From assembly GCF_002294725.1 (NCBI RefSeq), contig NZ_NSFT01000001.1, forward strand, positions 434,001-498,000: 64,000 nt of DNA. Direction: 5' to 3'. Below are positions 34,410 to 43,782 of this stretch, in pieces; position 1 is the stretch's first letter, and each line of letters starts with the position of its first letter. The stretch is from Mesorhizobium sp. WSM4313 (lineage in GTDB: Bacteria; Pseudomonadota; Alphaproteobacteria; Rhizobiales; Rhizobiaceae). Made by a program: the position numbers and the translations under genes. The notes under the pieces were generated by a model. It had not been told where the DNA came from. It saw nothing but the letters and a program-made list of their open reading frames with translations, and searched no databases.

Positions 34410-36227
34410 ATGACGAACGCCAAGCCGACCAGCGCCGCAAAGCCAAAGCCGTGGACGGAAGTGGCGACACATCTGGTCGACGTCGCGATGGGCCGAAAGC
34501 CGGCCGATCTGGTCATCCGCAACGGTCGCTGGGTGAACGTCCATTCGGGCGAGATCATCCCCGGCACCGATATCGCGATCGCAGCCGGCCGCTTCGCCTA
34601 TTGCGGGCCGAACGCCAGCCATGCCATCGGGCAGGGGACGAAGGTCGTCGATGCCGGCGGGCGCTATCTGGTGCCCGGCCTTTGCGACGCGCATATGCAT
34701 GTCGAAAGCGGCATGGTGACGGTGACGGAGTTCTGCCGCGCGGTCATCCCGCACGGCACGACCTCGATGTTCATCGATCCGCACGAGATCGCCAATGTGC
34801 TTGGACTGCCGGGCGTGCGCCTGATGCATGACGAGGCGGTCGCGATGCCGATCAACGTGCATGTGCAGATGCCGTCCTGCGTGCCGTCGGCGCCGGGGCT
34901 GGAGCATGCCGGCGCCGAATTGACGGTCGCCGACGTCGCCGAGGCCATGACCTGGGAAAATATCATCGGGCTTGGCGAGGTGATGAATTTCCCCGGCGTC
35001 GCTGCCAACGATCCGGTGATGTCGGGCGAGATCGCCGAGACGGTCAGGGCCGGCAAGACGGTGGGCGGGCATTATGCATCGCCCGATCTCGGCCTGCCCT
35101 TCCACGGCTATGTCGCCGGCGGAGCGGAGGACGACCATGAAGGCACGCGCGCGGAGGACGCGATCGCGCGGGTGCGCCAGGGCATGAAGGCAATGCTGAG
35201 GCTGGGATCGGCCTGGTACGACGTCGCAGCGCAGATCAAGGCGGTGACCGAAGACGGCATCGACCCGCGCAACTTCATCCTGTGCACCGATGACAGCCAT
35301 TCCGGCACGCTGGTGCATGAAGGCCATATGGATCGCGTGGTGCGGCATGCTATCAGCCAGGGACTGAAGCCGGTGACGGCGATCCAGATGGCGACGCTCA
35401 ACACGGCGCAGCATTTCAGGCTGGAGCGCGAAATCGGCTCCATCGCGCCCGGACGGCTGGCCGATCTGCTGATCGTTTCGGACCTTGCCCGAATGACCAT
35501 CGACGAGGTCTATGGCCGCGGCGTCCGGCTGGCCAAGGCCGGCAAGCTCGAGATCGACATCCCCGCCTATGACTATCCGCAATCCGCAAAGAACACGGTC
35601 AAGCTCGGCAAGAAGCTCGCGGCGAAGGATTTTGACATTTCCGCGCCGGCGGGCGCCAACGAGGTGCGGGCGCGGGTGATCGGCGTGATCGAGAACCAGG
35701 CGCCGACGCGGGCTCTGGAAGCCGATCTGGCGGTCGAGGACGAGTTGGTCGCCATGGATCGCCGCAACGACATCTGCCAGATCGCCCTGGTCGAGCGGCA
35801 TCGCGGTACAGGCGGCGTCACCAACGCCTTCGTCTCCGGCTTCGGCTATGTGAAAGACTGCGCAATGGCGTCCAGCGTGGCGCATGACGCGCATCACATA
35901 ATCGTCGTCGGCACCAACAAGGGGGATATGGCCTTGGCCGTCAACCGGCTGAGCGAGGTGGGCGGCGGCGTCGTGCTTTATTCCGAGGGCAAGGAACTGG
36001 CGCTGGTCGAGATGCCGATCGCCGGCCTGATGTCGGACGAACGCGCCGAGATCGTCGCGGCCAAGGCCGATCAACTGACCGAGGCGATGCGCAAGGTCGG
36101 CTGCTCGCTCAACAACGCCTATATGCAGCACTCGCTGCTGGCGCTCGTGGTCATTCCGGAGCTCAGGATCTCAGACGTCGGCCTGGTCGACGTGACGACG
36201 TTCCAGAAGGTCGATCTTTTTATTTGA
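34410..36227 (+). CDS. ade: Adenine deaminase
   Basis: A 605-aa amidohydrolase converting adenine to hypoxanthine plus ammonia. The TIM-barrel metal site is seen in GLCDAHMHVESGMVTVTEF and SMFIDPHEIANVLG, with CTDDSHSGTLVHEGHMD later. The C-terminal domain (about 430-605) matches the Ade-specific extension (VTNAFVSGFGYVKDCAMASS and QHSLLALVVIPELRISDVGL). ATG 34410 sits nine bases after AGAGGA. It starts divergently from the outer-membrane gene (160 bp gap) and converges with the DUF900 lipoprotein. Confidence 0.95.
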   Translation: MTNAKPTSAAKPKPWTEVATHLVDVAMGRKPADLVIRNGRWVNVHSGEIIPGTDIAIAAGRFAYCGPNASHAIGQGTKVVDAGGRYLVPGLCDAHMHVESGMVTVTEFCRAVIPHGTTSMFIDPHEIANVLGLPGVRLMHDEAVAMPINVHVQMPSCVPSAPGLEHAGAELTVADVAEAMTWENIIGLGEVMNFPGVAANDPVMSGEIAETVRAGKTVGGHYASPDLGLPFHGYVAGGAEDDHEGTRAEDAIARVRQGMKAMLRLGSAWYDVAAQIKAVTEDGIDPRNFILCTDDSHSGTLVHEGHMDRVVRHAISQGLKPVTAIQMATLNTAQHFRLEREIGSIAPGRLADLLIVSDLARMTIDEVYGRGVRLAKAGKLEIDIPAYDYPQSAKNTVKLGKKLAAKDFDISAPAGANEVRARVIGVIENQAPTRALEADLAVEDELVAMDRRNDICQIALVERHRGTGGVTNAFVSGFGYVKDCAMASSVAHDAHHIIVVGTNKGDMALAVNRLSEVGGGVVLYSEGKELALVEMPIAGLMSDERAEIVAAKADQLTEAMRKVGCSLNNAYMQHSLLALVVIPELRISDVGLVDVTTFQKVDLFI

Positions 36228-36234
36228 GTGCCAG

Positions 36235-37383
36235 CTATCCGCCGGTAGCGATGGTCAACACACGGAACGGCGTGGTGATGACGACCTCGGCGACCGAGCC
36301 GACCGCCTTGCCGAGGCCTTGGCCGATATCGTTGAGCTGCGTCGGGTCGGGCTCGTCCGACGCAAGCCCGGCCGGTGTGCGCAGCCGGTTGCCCAGCAAT
36401 TGCACCAGGATCGGGTTATCGGCGAATTTGGCGTGGTTCAGGCCGTCGCCGCCCTTGGCGTGGGTCAGGTCGACGACCGTCACGCCGTAATCGGCAAGAT
36501 CGGCGGCGTTGCCGTAGTCGCCGACGCGCGGCTTGTCGCCGGAAATGAAGCTCGACAGCTTCAGCGCACGGTCGTCGCCCGAAAGCAGGATGGCGAAGGG
36601 CTTGTCGGGCTTGCCGTAGCGGATCATCTGCTTCTTGAAGACATCGACGTCGATGTCGGGCGAGGCGAGGATGACATAGCCGAGCTTGCCGCCGAGATCG
36701 CGGTCGCCGGTGATGGCGAGCTGGCGCAGCGCCTCCATCGTCAGCCAGGTGCCCATCGAATGGGCGATGATGTCGATGCTCTTGACGCGTGTCTTGGCAA
36801 GCATCCGCAGCGTCGCCTCGAGATCGTCGCGCGCGGCGGTCGAACTGTCCTTGTCATAGATGTAGCCGGTCGCCTTGGCGCTCGATGCCCATGAGAACAG
36901 CACCGGCGTTCCGGGATATTTGGTGTCATGCGCTATCTGCGTGATGCGGTAGATGCCGTCGTCGAAACCGTTGTTGAAGCCGTGCACGAACACCAGGGCA
37001 CGGTCGCCGCGCATGGAAATGTCGGCGCCGACCGCCTTGGCGAATTGCCGCGCGTCGCCATAGTGGACGACATCGGTGGCGGTGAACTGCTTGGCCGGAT
37101 TGGAGTCTGCCGAGCCCTTGGCGCGCTCGATCGCGCCGACCTGGTGGATCTTCGGCACGGTGACGTCGACGCGGGCGTAGCTGGTGGTCAGCGAACGGTC
37201 GCCGTCGAAGACCTGGCGCGGATCCTTGGTCGCCTGCTGGCGGGTGGTGGCGACGAAGATCTCATGCGTGGCGGCGATGTCGGAGCCAGGCGCTGTAACT
37301 GTTTTGCGGTTGAGAAGATCATGCGTGGGACCGGCGCAGCCGGCGAGGGCGAGCGTGAAGGCAAGGCCGACAACGATCTTCAC
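36235..37383 (-). CDS. DUF900 alpha/beta-hydrolase lipoprotein, copy 2
   Basis: 382 aa. GTG 37383 gives a lipoprotein signal peptide (VKIVVGLAFTLALAGCAG, lipobox L-A-G-C), which the longer ATG frame would bury. The body is a DUF900 alpha/beta hydrolase: RALVFVHGFNNGFDDGIY, the serine in IIAHSMGTWLTMEALRQLA, ASPDIDVDVFKKQM and KFADNPILVQLL near the end. Function unknown; probably a periplasmic or outer-membrane esterase-like lipoprotein. It is a tandem paralogue of the next gene on the same strand and converges with adenine deaminase seven bases away. Confidence 0.88.
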   Translation of the reverse strand: MKIVVGLAFTLALAGCAGPTHDLLNRKTVTAPGSDIAATHEIFVATTRQQATKDPRQVFDGDRSLTTSYARVDVTVPKIHQVGAIERAKGSADSNPAKQFTATDVVHYGDARQFAKAVGADISMRGDRALVFVHGFNNGFDDGIYRITQIAHDTKYPGTPVLFSWASSAKATGYIYDKDSSTAARDDLEATLRMLAKTRVKSIDIIAHSMGTWLTMEALRQLAITGDRDLGGKLGYVILASPDIDVDVFKKQMIRYGKPDKPFAILLSGDDRALKLSSFISGDKPRVGDYGNAADLADYGVTVVDLTHAKGGDGLNHAKFADNPILVQLLGNRLRTPAGLASDEPDPTQLNDIGQGLGKAVGSVAEVVITTPFRVLTIATGG

Positions 37384-37500
37384 ATGCGCAATCACCCGGG
37401 GTCCCCCAAGGGCGGCAACATCTCTTGCTACTGCGATAAAGCCAGAGAGCGGCCGGGTCCAGTTCAAAGTCCCTGCGGCGCGGAACCCGCACCGATACGG

Positions 37501-38577
37501 TTACTGCGCAGCCAGCTGACGGATGCGGTCCGTCACATCACGATCGCTGGCAAAGCCATCGTCCTCGCGCAGCCGCTGTCCGATCATCTGCACCATCATC
37601 GGATTGTCGGCGAATTTGGTGTGGTTGAAACTGTCGACGCCCTTGATCTTGGAGAGGTCGACCACCGTGACGCCATAGGAGGCGAGATCTGCGGCATCCC
37701 GATAGTCGCCGACGCGCGGCCGCGCGCCGGCGATCAGGCCGGAGAGCCGCAGCGCCCGGTCGTCGTCCGACAGGAGCAGGATGAAGGGCTTGTCCGGCTT
37801 GCCGTAGCGGCGCATCTGGCTCTTGAAGACGTCGACATCGATGTCGGGCGAGGCGAGCACAACGTCGCCGAGCTTGCCGCCGAGATCGCGGTCGCCGGTG
37901 ATGGCAAGCTGGCGCAGCGTCTCCATCGTCACCCAGGTTCCCATCGAATGGGCGACAATGTCGATGCGCCGGGCGCCGGTCTGCGCCAGCATCCGCAGCG
38001 TCACCTCCAGCTGGTCGCGGGCGGCGGCGGCGCTTTCCTTGTCATAGACATAGTCAGTTGTCTTGGCGCCGGAGGCCCAGGAAAACAGCACCGGCGTGCC
38101 CGGATAGCCGGAATCGTGGACGATCTGGGTCAGCCGGTAGACGGCGTCGTCGAAGCCGGTGTTGTAGCCGTGGACGAAAACCATGACGCGGCCGCCGCGG
38201 GCGTCGATGTCGGTGTTGAGGGCGCTGGCGAATTTCGGCTGCGTGTCGTAGCCGATGACTTCGGAGGCCATGAAATATTTCGTCGGGTCGTTCGACTTGC
38301 CGCGCGAACGGCGCTCGATCTGGCCAGTCTGGTGAATGGGGGGAACGGTGACGTTGACACGCGCATAGTTGAGGGTCGCCGAGCGTTCGCCGTCAAAAAC
38401 CTTGTTCGGGTCGTCGGAGCGCTTGCGGGTCGTGGCGATGAAGATCGAGTGGTTGCCGGCGATCTCGGTCGCCGTCGTCGGCACGACGACGCTGCCCAGG
38501 ATTTCCTGCGTCTGCTGGCCCGCGCAGCCTGCTATCAGCAGGGCAAAGGCAATGATCAGAATTGTCTTCAACCGCAC
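37501..38577 (-). CDS. DUF900 alpha/beta-hydrolase lipoprotein, copy 1
   Basis: 358 aa. Starts with GTG 38577 (RLKTILIIAFALLIAGCAG, lipobox I-A-G-C); an in-frame TTG two codons later is an alternative. Same architecture as the adjacent copy: RVMVFVHGYNTGFDDAVY, IVAHSMGTWVTMETLRQLA, LASPDIDVDVFKSQMRRYG and KFADNPMMVQM. The two are clearly a gene duplication, alike over most of their length but diverged at both ends, which points to a fairly old event. 117 bp separates them. Confidence 0.88.
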   Translation of the reverse strand: MRLKTILIIAFALLIAGCAGQQTQEILGSVVVPTTATEIAGNHSIFIATTRKRSDDPNKVFDGERSATLNYARVNVTVPPIHQTGQIERRSRGKSNDPTKYFMASEVIGYDTQPKFASALNTDIDARGGRVMVFVHGYNTGFDDAVYRLTQIVHDSGYPGTPVLFSWASGAKTTDYVYDKESAAAARDQLEVTLRMLAQTGARRIDIVAHSMGTWVTMETLRQLAITGDRDLGGKLGDVVLASPDIDVDVFKSQMRRYGKPDKPFILLLSDDDRALRLSGLIAGARPRVGDYRDAADLASYGVTVVDLSKIKGVDSFNHTKFADNPMMVQMIGQRLREDDGFASDRDVTDRIRQLAAQ

Positions 38578-38808
38578 GTCGACACTTTCACTGGCATTCC
38601 ACTCCGGCCACGATTGGCCGTCCACCTCCGCGGAAATCTCCCGGACAGCCGAAGTGCGGCTAAAGTAAGTCGTGTCCAGCGGAAATTGGCCCAGCGTCGG
38701 GCGACGGCCATCGCACTGTTGCGCGAAAGCCAAAACGGCGGCAGGAAGATTGCAGGCGCGGGATATGGCTGTCCTGGCGTACCGCCGAGACCAAATGAGG
38801 GACTTCTG

Positions 38809-40065
38809 TTGAACAGCTTCTCTTCTCGCGTCGCCGCTGCCGCCGAGGCGATCCGCGAAATCTTTCCGGAAACGCCGCTGCAGGAGAACGATTACCTGTC
38901 CAAGAAGACAGGCGCGCGCATCCTTTTGAAGCGTGAGGATCTGACGCCGGTGCGCTCCTACAAGATCAGGGGCGCGTTCAACTTCTTCCGCAAGGCGCTC
39001 GCCGCCGGCAATAATGCCGAGCTGTTCGTCTGCGCCTCGGCAGGCAATCACGCCCAAGGCTTTGCCTTCGTCTGCCGCCATTTCGGCAAGAAGGGCGTCG
39101 TGTTCATGCCGGTGACGACGCCACAGCAGAAGATCGACAAGACGCGGCTGTTCGGCGGCGATTTCGTCGAGATCAGGCTGGTCGGCGACTTCTTCGACGA
39201 TTGCTACCGCGCCGCCTTCGAATTCACCGAAACCGCCGGCGCGCATATGGTGCCGCCCTTCGACCACAAGGACATTATCGAGGGCCAGGCGACGGTTGCC
39301 TACGAGATCGCGGCCCAGATGCCGGGCGGGCGCGTGCCCGACATCGTCATGCTGCCGGTGGGCGGCGGCGGCCTTGCCGCCGGTGTGACCCACTATTTCG
39401 CCGACCAGAATCGCGACCCGCGTTTCGTGTTCTGCGAGCCGGCGGGCGCGCCGAGCCTGCGTGAAAGCCTTGCCGGCGGCAAGCGGATCAAGCTCGCCAA
39501 GGTCGATAATTTCGTCGACGGCGCCGCGGTGGCCGAGATCGGCCGCGAGCCGCTGCGCCATCTCAAGGACTTCACCGCCGATGCCGTGCAGCTGGTTCCG
39601 GAGAACCGGCTCTGCGCCACCATGATCGAGATGCTCAATGTCGAAGGCGTCGTGCTGGAGCCGGCCGGCGCGCTGGCGATCGACGCGCTCAAGGATTTTT
39701 CGCGAAAGGAGATCAGGGGCAAGACCATTGTCGCCGTCGTCTCCGGCGGCAATTTCGATTTCGAGCGGCTGCCGGACGTGAAGGAGCGGGCGCTGCGCTT
39801 CGAGGGGTTGAAGAAGTATTTCATCATCCGCTTCCCGCAACGGCCGGGCGCGCTGCGCGATTTCCTCGAAATGCTCGGTCCCGACGACGACATCGCCCGC
39901 TTCGAGTATTTGAAAAAGTCGGCGCGCAATTTCGGCTCGGTGCTGATCGGCATCGAGACCAAGGACCGGCGCAATTTCGACCTGCTGAAAGCCAATTTCG
40001 ACGCCGAAGGCGTGCAATATCAGGATATCACCGACAACGAGACGCTGGCGGGGTTCATCATATGA
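38809..40065 (+). CDS. ilvA: Threonine dehydratase (deaminase), short ACT form
   Basis: 418 aa. PLP-dependent, converts threonine to 2-oxobutanoate for isoleucine synthesis. It shows the PLP-lysine motif RSYKIRGAFN (about residues 46-55), the Gly-rich phosphate loop GGGGLAAG and a single ACT-like regulatory domain at the C-terminus (from about 335: YFIIRFPQRPGALRDF). Shorter than E. coli IlvA (514 aa, two ACT-like subdomains), as in many alphaproteobacteria. The start is TTG 38809 with GAGGGA seven bases upstream; no ATG fits. It overlaps the DUF1697 gene by four bases, so they are co-transcribed. Confidence 0.94.
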   Translation: MNSFSSRVAAAAEAIREIFPETPLQENDYLSKKTGARILLKREDLTPVRSYKIRGAFNFFRKALAAGNNAELFVCASAGNHAQGFAFVCRHFGKKGVVFMPVTTPQQKIDKTRLFGGDFVEIRLVGDFFDDCYRAAFEFTETAGAHMVPPFDHKDIIEGQATVAYEIAAQMPGGRVPDIVMLPVGGGGLAAGVTHYFADQNRDPRFVFCEPAGAPSLRESLAGGKRIKLAKVDNFVDGAAVAEIGREPLRHLKDFTADAVQLVPENRLCATMIEMLNVEGVVLEPAGALAIDALKDFSRKEIRGKTIVAVVSGGNFDFERLPDVKERALRFEGLKKYFIIRFPQRPGALRDFLEMLGPDDDIARFEYLKKSARNFGSVLIGIETKDRRNFDLLKANFDAEGVQYQDITDNETLAGFII

Positions 40066-40613
40066 AGGGCCCTGTTTTCGTCGCGCTATTTTCCGGCATC
40101 AATGTCGGCGGCAACCGCATCGTCAAAATGGCGGAGCTCAAAGCCTTCTTCGAAAGTCTCGGCTTCAGCGATGTCGCGACTTATGTGCAGAGCGGCAATG
40201 TCGTGTTCCGGGCGAAGAAGGGGGACGCGGCGGCGCTGACCAAGGAGATCGAGGCTGCCTTCGAGAAGACGTGGGGTTTTCATTCGCGCATCATGGTGCG
40301 CGATGCCGGCTGGTTCGAGCGGCTGGTGAAGGACAATCCCTATCCCGAGGTCGCCGGCGAGCCGACCAAGCTGCACGTTTATGCGCTGGAACGGGAGCCG
40401 ACCGCCGAGGAGACGAAGCGGCTCGCCGACAAATGCTCCGGCCCCGAGCGCTTCGAGATCAAGGGCGACGTGCTTTACCTCCATGCGCCGGACGGGCTCG
40501 GCAAATCGGTGTTCGCCAACCTCATCCCGCGTACCTTGAAGGTGCCGGGCACGGCGCGCAACTGGCGCAGCGTGCTGGCCCTGCTCGACATGGCCGGCAA
40601 GGCCGGCGGCTGA
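40062..40613 (+). CDS. DUF1697 family protein
   Basis: 183 aa. The N-terminal pattern is diagnostic: FVALFSGINVGGNRIVKMAELKAFFESLGF, then TYVQSGNVVFRAKKGD. Function unknown. Its ATG overlaps the ilvA stop (ATGA), which indicates translational coupling; no functional link to isoleucine synthesis is established. Confidence 0.92.
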   Translation: MKGPVFVALFSGINVGGNRIVKMAELKAFFESLGFSDVATYVQSGNVVFRAKKGDAAALTKEIEAAFEKTWGFHSRIMVRDAGWFERLVKDNPYPEVAGEPTKLHVYALEREPTAEETKRLADKCSGPERFEIKGDVLYLHAPDGLGKSVFANLIPRTLKVPGTARNWRSVLALLDMAGKAGG

Positions 40614-40623
40614 CTGTCCGAGG

Positions 40624-40641
40624 CACTTTTCCCGGAATTGC
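40624..40641 (+). repeat. REP half-copy after DUF1697
   Basis: CACTTTTCCCGGAATTGC matches the right half of the dispersed palindrome (CACTTTTCCTGGAATTGC) with one change. The left half (GCAATTCC-GGACGGAAA) is missing. It lies between the converging DUF1697 and DUF2218 genes. Confidence 0.6.
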
Positions 40642-40647
40642 TCCGGC

Positions 40648-40935
40648 TCAGGCAGCCTTTTGCCAATCGAAGCTTAGTTCCTCGCGAAAGGCGAAGCGCT
40701 TGATATGGTCGGCGACCACGCTCTCCAGCCGCTCCAGCGACGCTTCATCGTCGGCGGCCACAGCGATGTGCAGCGCCTGATCGTCGGCATCCATCACGGT
40801 GCGGCCGATCGAGAGTTGGATGGCGCCGTGCTGCGGGTCGAACTCGACCGGGAATTTATGCGACCAGTGCTTGCAGAGCTGCTGCAGGTAGCGGCTGGCA
40901 TGTTCGGTGGCGACATCGGCGCGGCTGGTCAGCAT
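40648..40935 (-). CDS. DUF2218 family protein
   Basis: 95 aa. Typical pattern: TSRADVATEHASRYLQQLCKHW (HASRY...CKHW), then LSIGRTVMDADDQALHIAV and a C-terminal HIKRFAFREELSFDW. The family is often next to iron-siderophore utilisation genes, but no such neighbour is present here. ATG 40935 with AGGAGAA. Function unknown. Confidence 0.9.
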   Translation of the reverse strand: MLTSRADVATEHASRYLQQLCKHWSHKFPVEFDPQHGAIQLSIGRTVMDADDQALHIAVAADDEASLERLESVVADHIKRFAFREELSFDWQKAA

Positions 40936-41049
40936 GAAATTCTCCTGGCGGATGAAGAGACGCCAGCCTGAATGAGGCTGGCGCCAATTGCGGATAGATA
41001 GGCAGCACCGGGCGAAACGCTAGCTGCCCCCGGTCAAATCGGGGTGGAT

Positions 41050-41490
41050 TTACCAGACGCCCGTGTTCGGCATCGAGGCCCATGGTTCGGCCTTCGCCTT
41101 GGCCGGGCCTTTCTGCAGCAGCTCGATCGAGATGCCGTCCGGCGAGCGGACAAAAGCCATGTTGCCGTCGCGCGGCGGACGATTGATGGTCACGCCATTG
41201 TCCATCAGCTTCTGGCAGGTTGCGTAGATGTCGTCGACCTCATAGGCGAGGTGGCCGAAATTGCGGCCGCCCTTATAGTCCTCCGGGTCCCAATTGTAGG
41301 TCAATTCGATCAGCGGCGCCTTCTCATGGATGCCGCTTTGCTCGTCTTCCGGCGCGGCGAGGAAGATCAACGTGTAGCGGCCCTGCTCGTTCTCGTAGCG
41401 GCGCACCTCCTTGAGGCCGAGCTTGTTGCAGTAGAAATCGAGCGACTGGTCGATGTCGGCGACGCGGACCATTGTGTGCAGATAGCGCAT
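41050..41490 (-). CDS. gloA: Lactoylglutathione lyase (glyoxalase I)
   Basis: 146 aa, detoxifies methylglyoxal with glutathione. Metal ligands of the VOC fold are in place: His5 (RYLHTMVRV), a Glu in PLIELTYNW, a His in [10 protein letters not shown] and a Glu in [11 protein letters not shown]-terminal extension ([18 protein letters not shown]) is typical of alphaproteobacterial GloA. It stands alone. Confidence 0.94.
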   Translation of the reverse strand: MRYLHTMVRVADIDQSLDFYCNKLGLKEVRRYENEQGRYTLIFLAAPEDEQSGIHEKAPLIELTYNWDPEDYKGGRNFGHLAYEVDDIYATCQKLMDNGVTINRPPRDGNMAFVRSPDGISIELLQKGPAKAKAEPWASMPNTGVW

Positions 41491-41752
41491 GGCGGCTTCC
41501 TCAAAGTGTTGGGGTTGGAACGCACCATAGGAGCCGTCCTGGGAAAGGGCAATCGTCCGACAATAGCGGCGGCACGGTCGACTTCAGGCCCTGCGATTTC
41601 GGCTTCCGGAAGCGCCGGCAAAGGACATTTCAGCCTTTCCGGTGCTGAACGGTGAAAAAAGGCACGTCAGCCCTTGCACACCCCGGAAGCCGCAGTGTTA
41701 ATCTCTTGGCAAGAATCAGTTGCAGTTCAGTTGGAAAAAAGGGGGCATTCTT

Positions 41753-42346
41753 ATGGGGGAAAAAGCCTCTTTCACGAGGCGGGACGGAAGCCTTGACGAC
41801 GCCTTGCAACGGGACAATGGCGGCGACTCCGCCGAGCTTGTCGAAATCGCCGGCGCTATCAAATGGTTCGACGTGGCCAAGGGCTACGGCTTCATTCTTC
41901 CGGACGACGGCGTCTCGGGTGATATTCTCCTCCATGTGACATGTCTTCGAAGGGACGGTTTCCAGACGGCGCTCGAGGGCGCGCGGGTCGTCTGCCTGGT
42001 AAAACAGGGCGAGCGCGGCTTGCAGGCTTTCCGCGTCCTTTCCATGGATGCTTCGACGGCCGTCCACCCGGCAGAGCAGGAACAGCGCACACACGTCACC
42101 GTCAACCCGGAGAGCGGCCTAGAGCGAGCCTTGGTCAAGTGGTTCAACCGCACCAAGGGTTTCGGCTTCCTGACGCGAGGCGAGGGGACGGAAGACATCT
42201 TCGTCCACATGGAGACGCTGCGGCGCTACGGCATAACCGAGCTCCGGCCCGGCCAAGTCGTGCTCGTTCGCTTCGGACGCGGCGACAAAGGCCTTATGGC
42301 CGCCGAAATCCACCCCGATATGGGTACCTTGTCGGTCTCGCATTGA
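41753..42346 (+). CDS. Two-domain cold shock protein
   Basis: A 197-aa nucleic-acid-binding protein with two cold-shock domains. Domain 1 (about 35-100): [20 protein letters not shown] and [13 protein letters not shown]. Domain 2 (about 130-195): [20 protein letters not shown] and [13 protein letters not shown]. Both contain RNP1 and RNP2 motifs. The domains are joined by a linker of about 30 residues. Tandem cold-shock proteins are characteristic of alphaproteobacteria. ATG 41753 follows a GGGGG run; an upstream TTG is less likely. Confidence 0.94.
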   Translation: MGEKASFTRRDGSLDDALQRDNGGDSAELVEIAGAIKWFDVAKGYGFILPDDGVSGDILLHVTCLRRDGFQTALEGARVVCLVKQGERGLQAFRVLSMDASTAVHPAEQEQRTHVTVNPESGLERALVKWFNRTKGFGFLTRGEGTEDIFVHMETLRRYGITELRPGQVVLVRFGRGDKGLMAAEIHPDMGTLSVSH

Positions 42347-42460
42347 GGGCTTCTCGACGCAACTCGAAAAGCCCCTTTGCCGCGGCGCGACCATCTTGTC
42401 CGAAAACCGGTTCCACTTGTCCGGATCATGGGTTAGGACGAGCGTCTGGACGAGGTACGC

Positions 42461-42955
42461 ATGGTTCATCGCAATTGGCTGACTGCGGGCATATTCTGCG
42501 CCGCGATCGTTTTCGCCGCCTGTTTCATCGCTGCGAAGCCAAGTTCGGCGGATGCGATGCTGCTGCCGATCGACCGGACGCCGCTTGTGGTGTCGACCGG
42601 TTCGGGCGAGCATTCCTTCTCCATCGAGATCGCCGATACCTCCGCCGAACGCGAGGCGGGACTGATGTTTCGCCAGACCATGGCAGACGATCACGGCATG
42701 TTGTTCGTCTTTGAAAGAACGGACGAGGTGGACTTCTGGATGAAGAACACGCCGATGGCGCTCGACCTGATCTTCATCGGTGAGGATGGCAGGATCAAAG
42801 CCATCAAGCGCGGCGAGCCCGAATCCGAGGCGATCATCTCGCCGGGACAACCCGTGCGCTTCGTGCTTGAGCTCAAGGCCGGCACAGCCGCCAGGGACGG
42901 CATCAAGGAAGGCGATCTGTTGCGCCACCCGGCTATCGGTACTGGCGCCAACTGA
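42461..42955 (+). CDS. DUF192 family exported protein
   Basis: 164 aa. N-terminal signal/anchor (about residues 6-30), then the DUF192 domain: IADTSAEREAGLMFRQTM, MLFVFERTDEVDFWMKNTPM and LDLIFIGEDGRIKAI. Function unknown, periplasmic or membrane-attached. The cold shock gene lies 114 bp upstream and the alpha/beta hydrolase 15 bp downstream on the same strand, which suggests a short operon. Confidence 0.92.
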   Translation: MVHRNWLTAGIFCAAIVFAACFIAAKPSSADAMLLPIDRTPLVVSTGSGEHSFSIEIADTSAEREAGLMFRQTMADDHGMLFVFERTDEVDFWMKNTPMALDLIFIGEDGRIKAIKRGEPESEAIISPGQPVRFVLELKAGTAARDGIKEGDLLRHPAIGTGAN

Positions 42956-42970
42956 AAAGCAAATCTGCCG

Positions 42971-43738
42971 ATGCAGTTCTTTGCCCATGACGGTTTCGAA
43001 CTTGCCTATCTCGATCGCCAGCCGGCCTCGGGGCAGGGCGACCCGGTGCTGATGATCCATGGCTTTGCCTCGAGCCACTACGTCAACTGGGTCTCGCCGG
43101 GCTGGTTCAAGACGCTGAATGACGCCGGCTACCGGGCGATCGCTTTCGACCATCGCGGCCATGGCTCGTCGTCGAAGAGCTATGACGAGGCCGATTACAC
43201 ACCGGCCAAGATGGCGTCCGATGCGGCCGCGCTGCTTGATAATCTCGGCATCGAGCGCGCGCATGTCATGGGTTATTCGATGGGCGCGCGCGTTTCGGCT
43301 TTCCTGGCGCTCTCCGATCCGCAGAAGGTGGCGACGCTGGTGTTCGGCGGCCTCGGCATCGGCATGATCGACGGCGTTGGCGACTGGGATCCGATCGCGG
43401 CGGCCCTGCTGGCGGAGGATCCCGCCGCCACCACCCATCCGCGCGGCCGCTCCTTTCGTGCTTTCGCAGATCAGACGCGCAGCGACCGTCGTGCGCTTGC
43501 GGCTTGCATCGCAAAGTCGCGCGAGTTGCTGAGCGAGGATGACATGGCCCGCATCGCCCAGCCGACACTGATCGCCGTCGGCACCAAAGATGACATCGGC
43601 GGCTCGCCGGACGAGCTTGCCGCCCTCATGCCTAACGCCAGGGCCTTTCACATCGAGGGACGCGACCACATGCTTGCCGTCGGCGACAAGAGCTTCAAGC
43701 AGCGCGTGCTCGAGTTCTACGCCGAAAACCCGCTCTGA
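42971..43738 (+). CDS. Alpha/beta hydrolase
   Basis: 255 aa. Oxyanion region MIHGFASSHYVNW, nucleophile Ser in HVMGYSMGARVSAF, acid in GTKDDIGGSPDE and catalytic His in EGRDHMLAVGD. It resembles the small soluble alpha/beta hydrolases that accompany DUF192 genes in rhizobia. Substrate not known. It converges with the agmatinase-family gene. Confidence 0.9.
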   Translation: MQFFAHDGFELAYLDRQPASGQGDPVLMIHGFASSHYVNWVSPGWFKTLNDAGYRAIAFDHRGHGSSSKSYDEADYTPAKMASDAAALLDNLGIERAHVMGYSMGARVSAFLALSDPQKVATLVFGGLGIGMIDGVGDWDPIAAALLAEDPAATTHPRGRSFRAFADQTRSDRRALAACIAKSRELLSEDDMARIAQPTLIAVGTKDDIGGSPDELAALMPNARAFHIEGRDHMLAVGDKSFKQRVLEFYAENPL

Positions 43739-43782
43739 GCGCGGCGCTGCTGGGCTGACAAATGGTCGATCTGCTCGTCGCG

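Noticed and set aside
36928..40065. 1045-codon frame containing threonine dehydratase
   Set aside because: Only the last 418 residues show family features; the first ~625 run antisense through the two DUF900 lipoprotein genes. The real start is TTG 38809.
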